Below the pieces are notes generated by a model. The model was not told the DNA's origin. It saw nothing but the letters and a program-made list of their open reading frames with translations, and did not search any database. A DNA stretch of 64,000 nucleotides from Desulfuromonas thiophila (GTDB taxonomy: Bacteria > Desulfobacterota > Desulfuromonadia > Desulfuromonadales > Desulfuromonadaceae): the NCBI RefSeq assembly GCF_900101955.1, contig NZ_FNAQ01000007.1, positions 1 to 64,000 of the forward strand, written 5' to 3'. The position numbers and the translations under genes were made by a program. Below are positions 59,445 through 64,000 of this stretch, in pieces (positions within the stretch are counted from its first letter, which is position 1; each line of letters starts with the position of its first letter).

Positions 59445-60884
59445 ATGTCCGATTCCGACAATGAAAACCAGCAAGATCATTTAACTCCTGACAAAGCATC
59501 GATTCGCTGGTGGCAGCGTCTGCGTAAAAACCGCATCAGCGCCGAGGAATATGCCCAGTTGCAGGACGAGACCACGCCGCCGCCGAGTCTGCCGATTCAG
59601 TTCAGTGACAGCCGTCGCATCATCCTCTGGGGGTTGCTGATCATCGGTCTGTTTTTCGGCCTGGGCGGCCTGTGGATCAGCCTGGCCGAGATCAGCGGCG
59701 CGGTCATTGCCAATGGCGAGGTGCGTATCGATACCGAGCGTAAAACGGTTCAGCATCTTGAGGGCGGCATCATCCGCGAGATCCTGGTGCGCAACGGCGA
59801 TGTGGTCGAAGCCGGCCAGCCGTTGATCCTGCTCGACAGCTCGCGGGTGACGGCAGCCACGGATCAACTGCGACTGCAGATCATGGGTGCCAAGCTCGAC
59901 GAGGTGCGGCTGCAGGCGGAAAAGGAGCTGGCCACGCGGGTTGACTGGCCGGCAGCCATCGAGGGTGTCGCGCCGCAGCAGTATGCCGAACTGCTCGATA
60001 GTGTGCAGAAGGTGTTCAGCAGTGGCCGGCAGGCGCTGGAGACTCAGACCGATCTGCTGCGCAAGCAGATTGATCAGCTCAGCGAGCAGGACCGCAGTCT
60101 GGCTGCCCGTCAGCAGGCCGAGGAGCAGATCATCGCTGCCTTGCAGGAAGAACTCGATGCCAAGCAGGTGTTGTACGAAAGCCAGTACATTGATAAGACC
60201 CATATTCTCAGTTTGCGGCGCGCCATTGCCGAGCATCAGGGCCTCAAGGCCCAGCTGCAGGGCAATCAGGCCGAACTGCGCGAGAAGATCGCTGAGTTCC
60301 AGTTGCGTATCAGCGGCCTCGAAACGGATTATCGCCAGCGAGCCAGCAATCGACAGGCCGAGGTGCAGCAGCGGCTGTTCGATCTGCAGCAGCAGCTGTT
60401 GCCGCTGCTGGATGCCAGTGCGCGCCTGACGGTAACGGCGCCGGTGGCTGGCGAGGTGGTCGCCTTGCAGGTCCATTCGCGTGGCGGTGTCATCAGCCCG
60501 GGTCAGCCGCTGCTGGATATCGTGCCCAAGGACAGTCCGCTGATCGTCGAAAGCCAGATCATGGTCAAGGATATCACCCATCTGTACAAGGGCCAGCCGG
60601 CCGATGTGCAGCTGCTGGCCTTCAGTCAACGCACCACGCCCAAGGTCGATGGTAAGGTGGTGTACATCTCTGCCGACCGCTTGCTGCAGAAAACCCCCTA
60701 TGGCGATCAGCCGGCCTACATCGTTCATATCGAGATTGACAAGCAGATGCTCTACGATAACGATCTGTATCTCACTGCTGGCATGCCGGCGGCGGTGTTT
60801 ATCCGTACCAAGCCACGCACGGTGCTTGATTACATCATCGAGCCGCTGAAAGAAAACTTCGACCGTGCCCTGCGGGAGAACTGA
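59445..60884 (+). CDS. HlyD-family type I secretion adaptor
   Basis: 479 residues. One membrane helix near 62-82 (ILWGLLIIGLFFGLGGLWIS) with the N-terminus in the cytoplasm. A lipoyl-like half VQHLEGGIIREILVRNGDVV follows, then a long alpha-helical hairpin (about 130-320) and a beta-barrel end with LDIVPKDSPLIVESQI and the HlyD-type PYGDQPAYIVHIEID. Bridges the PrtD-like transporter to the outer-membrane channel. Its stop overlaps a possible upstream start of the next gene. Confidence 0.94.
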   Translation: MSDSDNENQQDHLTPDKASIRWWQRLRKNRISAEEYAQLQDETTPPPSLPIQFSDSRRIILWGLLIIGLFFGLGGLWISLAEISGAVIANGEVRIDTERKTVQHLEGGIIREILVRNGDVVEAGQPLILLDSSRVTAATDQLRLQIMGAKLDEVRLQAEKELATRVDWPAAIEGVAPQQYAELLDSVQKVFSSGRQALETQTDLLRKQIDQLSEQDRSLAARQQAEEQIIAALQEELDAKQVLYESQYIDKTHILSLRRAIAEHQGLKAQLQGNQAELREKIAEFQLRISGLETDYRQRASNRQAEVQQRLFDLQQQLLPLLDASARLTVTAPVAGEVVALQVHSRGGVISPGQPLLDIVPKDSPLIVESQIMVKDITHLYKGQPADVQLLAFSQRTTPKVDGKVVYISADRLLQKTPYGDQPAYIVHIEIDKQMLYDNDLYLTAGMPAAVFIRTKPRTVLDYIIEPLKENFDRALREN

Positions 60885-60925
60885 TGGTGGCGCAGGCACA
60901 ACCAACGAACCGCAGCGAGGTTTCC

Positions 60926-62242
60926 ATGCTGAAACAGTTGATCATCCTGGCCCTTGCCGTGCTGCTGCCGGTGCCGGTTCTGGCGGCGCCGCCGGCGGCC
61001 CTGACGGGCAACCTGACGCTGGAGGATTGCATCCAGCAGGGCCTGACCTACAATCCCCAGGTTCACGCCTACGCCCTGGCGATTGATGAAAGTGACCAGG
61101 CGGTGCTGGAAGCCTGGGGTGCCTTTCTGCCGACCCTGAGCCTGGGTTACAATGTCAACGATCTGTCCAACAACAGCGACACCGAACGCGATACCGATTA
61201 TCTCGACCAGAACAGCCAGAGCCTCAATGTGCGGCTGACGCAACCGTTGTTCACCAGCTTTTCCGGTGTGGCCGGTGTCAAACGGGCGCGCCAGTCGCGC
61301 GATTATCGCCGCGCCGAGCTCGATTTCATGCGCCAGCAACTGGTGCGGGAAGTCTCTACCAGCTTCTACAGCCATCTGCAGGCCAGCCAGCGCGCCGCCC
61401 AGTGGCAGGCTTCCGTCGAACGTTTGCAGCGCCAGAAAGAGATTGCCGCCGCCTGGGTGGCCCAGGAACTGGCGCCGCGCCTGCGCCTGCTCGAAACCGA
61501 GGTGGAATTGTCCAATGCCCGTCACGAACTGATTCGCGCGCAATCACAGCAGCAGATCGCCGCCGCCCAGCTGCGCCAGTGGCTGGCCCTCGATGCTCGC
61601 GCACCGCTGAACCTGCAGGGCGAGTTCGCGCCCGAGCAGAGCCTGTCGCCCTGTGGTCAGCTCGGTGACTGCCTGCAGTTGGCCCTGCAGCAGCGGCCCG
61701 ATCTGCAGCTGGCTCAGCTCAGCATCGAGATGGCGCGGCAGGATGCCCACGCCGTCCTGGCACGCAATCTGCCCCAGGCGCAGATCGAAGGCGGCTGGAC
61801 CGACTACCAGCGCGAATACGATGATCCGCTCTATCCCGAGGACGATCGCGAATATTACAGTGTCAGCCTCAACCTGAGCATGAAACCCTTTCAGGGCGGC
61901 CGCAATCTGGCGGCCTGGCGCAAGCAACGTATCGCCGTCGATCGCTACAGCCACCAGCTGGCGGCCACCCGCCACCAGATCACCAGCGACGTTGAAACCC
62001 GCTACCAGCAGCTGCAGGAAGCCGGCGCCCGCATCCACACCGCCGAAACCGCCCTTAACGAGGCGCGTGCCGCCTATCAGGTGGCTGAACGTTCGGCCGA
62101 GTTGGGCATCGTCTCGCTCGACGATCTGCTCAATGCCGAACTGCGCCTGACCCGCGCCGAAATCAACCTGATCGATTCCCGCGCCGAAGCCGCCCTGGCC
62201 CGCGTGCAGCTCGATTACGCCATTGGCACGCCGGTACGCTGA
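60926..62242 (+). CDS. TolC-family outer-membrane channel protein
   Basis: 438 residues from ATG 60926, chosen because GCGAGG precedes it and the signal peptide MLKQLIILALAVLLPVPVLA follows; an ATG at 60884 would add 14 residues. Two OEP repeats with heptad helices (LTLEDCIQQGLTYNPQVHAY and the later LQQRPDLQLAQLSIEMARQ). It completes the tripartite type I secretion machine with the two genes upstream. A terminator follows, so the machine is one transcription unit of three genes. Confidence 0.93.
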   Translation: MLKQLIILALAVLLPVPVLAAPPAALTGNLTLEDCIQQGLTYNPQVHAYALAIDESDQAVLEAWGAFLPTLSLGYNVNDLSNNSDTERDTDYLDQNSQSLNVRLTQPLFTSFSGVAGVKRARQSRDYRRAELDFMRQQLVREVSTSFYSHLQASQRAAQWQASVERLQRQKEIAAAWVAQELAPRLRLLETEVELSNARHELIRAQSQQQIAAAQLRQWLALDARAPLNLQGEFAPEQSLSPCGQLGDCLQLALQQRPDLQLAQLSIEMARQDAHAVLARNLPQAQIEGGWTDYQREYDDPLYPEDDREYYSVSLNLSMKPFQGGRNLAAWRKQRIAVDRYSHQLAATRHQITSDVETRYQQLQEAGARIHTAETALNEARAAYQVAERSAELGIVSLDDLLNAELRLTRAEINLIDSRAEAALARVQLDYAIGTPVR

Positions 62243-62318
62243 TTGTTCGTTGTGATTTCAGGTGTGCCCGACACGTTCGGTCAAGTGCTGCACCAGACCG
62301 TTGCTGCCTCGATTTTAG

Positions 62319-62347
62319 CCCGCCCCTAAAGGCGGGTTTTTTGTTTT
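62319..62347 (+). terminator. Rho-independent terminator after the type I secretion operon
   Basis: Stem CCCGCC (62319-62324), loop CCTAAA, stem GGCGGG (62331-62336), then TTTTTTGTTTTT. Classical form, about 75 bases after the TolC-like stop. Confidence 0.85.
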
Positions 62348-62405
62348 TAAAATTAGCCATTTCGCTCATGTGTTAAAAAAAAAGATTAAAGCCACAGATT
62401 CTTGT

Positions 62406-62433
62406 TTGACAGTCGCGTTATTCCTGCTAAAAA
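62406..62433 (+). promoter_or_regulatory. Candidate promoter for the DUF4214 surface-protein gene
   Basis: A perfect TTGACA at 62406-62411 is 16 bp from TAAAAA at 62428-62433 (four of six). Transcription from here would give a leader of about 200 bases before ATG 62642. Confidence 0.45.
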
Positions 62434-62641
62434 TCAGCCGATAGTGATTAAAGGGTTTGTAGCCGTCTGTCAGCAGACCTGCCAGTTATTTAGCCTTTGA
62501 AAAAGCAGGGGCCTCATCAGGTAGGAAGTCGCGAAAGGATTATTCATTCTTGTAAGCTCTTGTTTTTATTTAAGATAATTTGAAAACGTGATGTAATCAA
62601 AACAAGTATAGTTGGTCTTCCCCAAACACAGGAGTTGTCTC
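62434..62641. other. Long 5' leader of the surface-protein gene
   Basis: About 200 bp, AT-rich near the gene, with several short complementary stretches (for example CTGTCAGCAG with nearby GCAGG-type partners). I see no known riboswitch core. GGAG at 62631-62634 is the ribosome site. Leaders of this size are common for abundant surface proteins. Confidence 0.35.
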
Positions 62642-64000
62642 ATGGCTTTGACCCAGACCCAGGTTTCGCAGTTGTATGTTGCTCTTTTTGGTCGTGCCTC
62701 CGAAGGTGAAGGCAACGCCTTCTGGCAGCAGAGCAGTTCGATGCTTTCAGCTGCCAATGCCATGCTGGGAACGGATGCCGCCGCTGAGTATTTTGGTGAT
62801 ACGCTCAATGACAATCAGGCCTTTATCGAGTTTATCTATGCCAATACCCTAGGAAAAACCATCGAGCAGGATCCTGCGGGGATCGCGTTCTGGGTTACTG
62901 CGCTGAACACGGGAACGACCAAGGGAGAGGTAGTCACAGCCCTGATCGATGCAGTTTATCAATATGCCGACTCGACGGACCCGCTGACCAAGGCGGCTTA
63001 CGATCAGTTTGTCAACCGGGTCGAGGTGTCCAATTACGCTGCTGAGAAAATCGCTCAGTTTACCGATGTTTATGAGGATTTTACCAGCATCAACAACGCG
63101 GTGACCGCAGAGGGCGCTGAAACCGGCAAGGCTATGGTCGATGCACTGCTGTCGGCGGGCCGCCGCTTTGTCCTGACCCAGAGCGAGTCGGAAGGAACGC
63201 CAGCCTCCACGGCGTTGTACTGGGGCTATACTCCCGGCAGCGCCGGCGAGGAAGGGATTCCTGCCGAGGAACTGCTGAACTTTCTTACCAGTATTACCGG
63301 TATGGAACTTGCGCAGCTTGGCTTGATTGATGCCGATGGCCAGAGCAGTCTGGCCAACCTGAACTCTCTGGAAATTGATCTGACTGATAACGAACAGGCC
63401 GCACTGCTGATGCATTTCGCTGACGGCACCACCCTCAGCGCGGAATGCTGCCTCGGAACCCAGTATTTCAGCTTTCTCAACAATCTGCTGTTTAACGAGA
63501 ACGGCAAGTCCCGCCTGTTTGAAAAAATCATTGAGGAGGGCACCTCCGCAGCCGCTTTGCCTCTGGTGTTGACGCCGACAGAAAACAACGGCTCCACAGC
63601 TGTTTTCGGTTACACCACGCCGGGAGACGATGAAATTCTGGCCGCCAGTCTGGATCTGCTGCATCAGGCCCGTATCGATGGTGGTGGCGGTTATAATAGC
63701 CTTCAGGTAACCGCCAATGGCGCTTATGCCCAGCCTGTTGATCTGGTCAATATCCAGGAAATCCGGATTGATAATCAGCCCAACACCACCGCTGGCCAAG
63801 CCAGTCTGATCGATCTGAGCAGCGCTTCGCAGTTGCAGCAATTGCTGATCTCTGAAAGTGCTTCTGCGGAACTTGGCGGACTGGTGGTCATCGGCATCCC
63901 GGATGACAATGCCGAAATCCCTTTGCAGACGATTCTCCAGGGAGGTTTTAGTGCCGATGTGACGCTGCACTACAGCTCCGTGCTGGGTAGCGGTGTTGCT
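62642..64000 (+). CDS. DUF4214-type surface or secreted protein, 5' part (runs off the window)
   Basis: 453 codons are open from ATG 62642 (GGAG upstream) to the window edge, with no stop. The N-terminal 115 residues hold two DUF4214-like units: QVSQLYVALFGRASEGEGNA and IEFIYANTLGKTIEQDPAG with following FW. These helical units occur in S-layer and RTX-type secreted proteins. The next part is acidic and Ala/Gly/Thr-rich, with few Cys, and ends in beta-solenoid-like text (VNIQEIRIDNQPNTTAGQAS). There is no Sec signal peptide, which fits export by the type I system just upstream through a C-terminal signal beyond the window. Confidence 0.85.
   Translation, partial: MALTQTQVSQLYVALFGRASEGEGNAFWQQSSSMLSAANAMLGTDAAAEYFGDTLNDNQAFIEFIYANTLGKTIEQDPAGIAFWVTALNTGTTKGEVVTALIDAVYQYADSTDPLTKAAYDQFVNRVEVSNYAAEKIAQFTDVYEDFTSINNAVTAEGAETGKAMVDALLSAGRRFVLTQSESEGTPASTALYWGYTPGSAGEEGIPAEELLNFLTSITGMELAQLGLIDADGQSSLANLNSLEIDLTDNEQAALLMHFADGTTLSAECCLGTQYFSFLNNLLFNENGKSRLFEKIIEEGTSAAALPLVLTPTENNGSTAVFGYTTPGDDEILAASLDLLHQARIDGGGGYNSLQVTANGAYAQPVDLVNIQEIRIDNQPNTTAGQASLIDLSSASQLQQLLISESASAELGGLVVIGIPDDNAEIPLQTILQGGFSADVTLHYSSVLGSGVA

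Noticed and set aside
62460-62560. Possible cyclic-di-GMP riboswitch in the surface-protein leader (GCGAAAGG piece)
   Set aside because: The conserved GEMM core and receptor loop cannot be found.

Overview
The window is a chromosomal segment of a Gram-negative, LPS-making bacterium. Most of it is GC-rich. Gene content and order (phoH-HD-ybeY-corC-lnt; lysS-lolC-lolD-bamA-skp-lpxD-fabZ-lpxA; a DUF374 acyltransferase next to waaA and lpxK) resemble Desulfuromonadales such as Geobacter, Desulfuromonas and Pelobacter. That assignment is inferred from gene content; no rRNA or tRNA gene is visible. Almost all genes run on the + strand, many with 1-20 bp overlaps that imply translational coupling.

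Layout. (1) 1-2282: accessory left end with the 3' end of a DDE transposase, an AT-rich pair of unknown genes whose first member looks cut by the insertion sequence, one small unknown gene, and a terminator. (2) 2283-12138: eno on the minus strand, then a phoH / HD phosphodiesterase / ybeY / corC / lnt run and tex. (3) 12253-17085: prfB with its programmed +1 frameshift, lysS, and lolC-lolD for lipoprotein export. (4) 17135-28466: a near-consensus promoter followed by bamA, skp, lpxD, fabZ, lpxA, lpxB, msbA, a DUF374 acyltransferase, waaA and lpxK, i.e. outer-membrane assembly plus most of lipid A-Kdo synthesis and flipping. (5) 28453-43052: LPS inner-core genes (waaF, waaC, gmhA, waaG, waaP), four proteins carrying five kinase-fold domains, an ArnT-like membrane glycosyltransferase, a pyruvyltransferase-like protein and a carbamoyltransferase. 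A 155-bp repeat occurs twice in inverted orientation and brackets 28.5-36.7 kb. A Fic-domain gene behind a palindrome-rich control region sits inside the cluster.

(6) 43053-57596: hldE, then a complete-looking ABC-transporter-dependent O-polysaccharide locus: manC, wzm, wzt with a C-terminal sugar-binding-type extension, a methyltransferase with a coiled coil, a 1266-residue protein with three glycosyltransferase domains, an FkbM methyltransferase, gmd, rmd and a further glycosyltransferase. Gmd plus Rmd predicts GDP-D-rhamnose, so the polymer is probably a D-rhamnan like the common polysaccharide (A-band) of Pseudomonas aeruginosa, with methyl capping read by Wzt. (7) 57701-64000: a type I secretion system (PrtD-like ABC transporter, HlyD-like adaptor, TolC-like outer-membrane protein), a terminator, a long leader, and the 5' part of a DUF4214-type surface protein that is its likely substrate.

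Taken together the window encodes most of a cell-envelope programme: lipoprotein maturation and sorting, outer-membrane protein assembly, lipid A, a heavily phosphorylated and carbamoylated core, an O-chain, and a secreted surface protein. No CRISPR array, rRNA or tRNA was seen.
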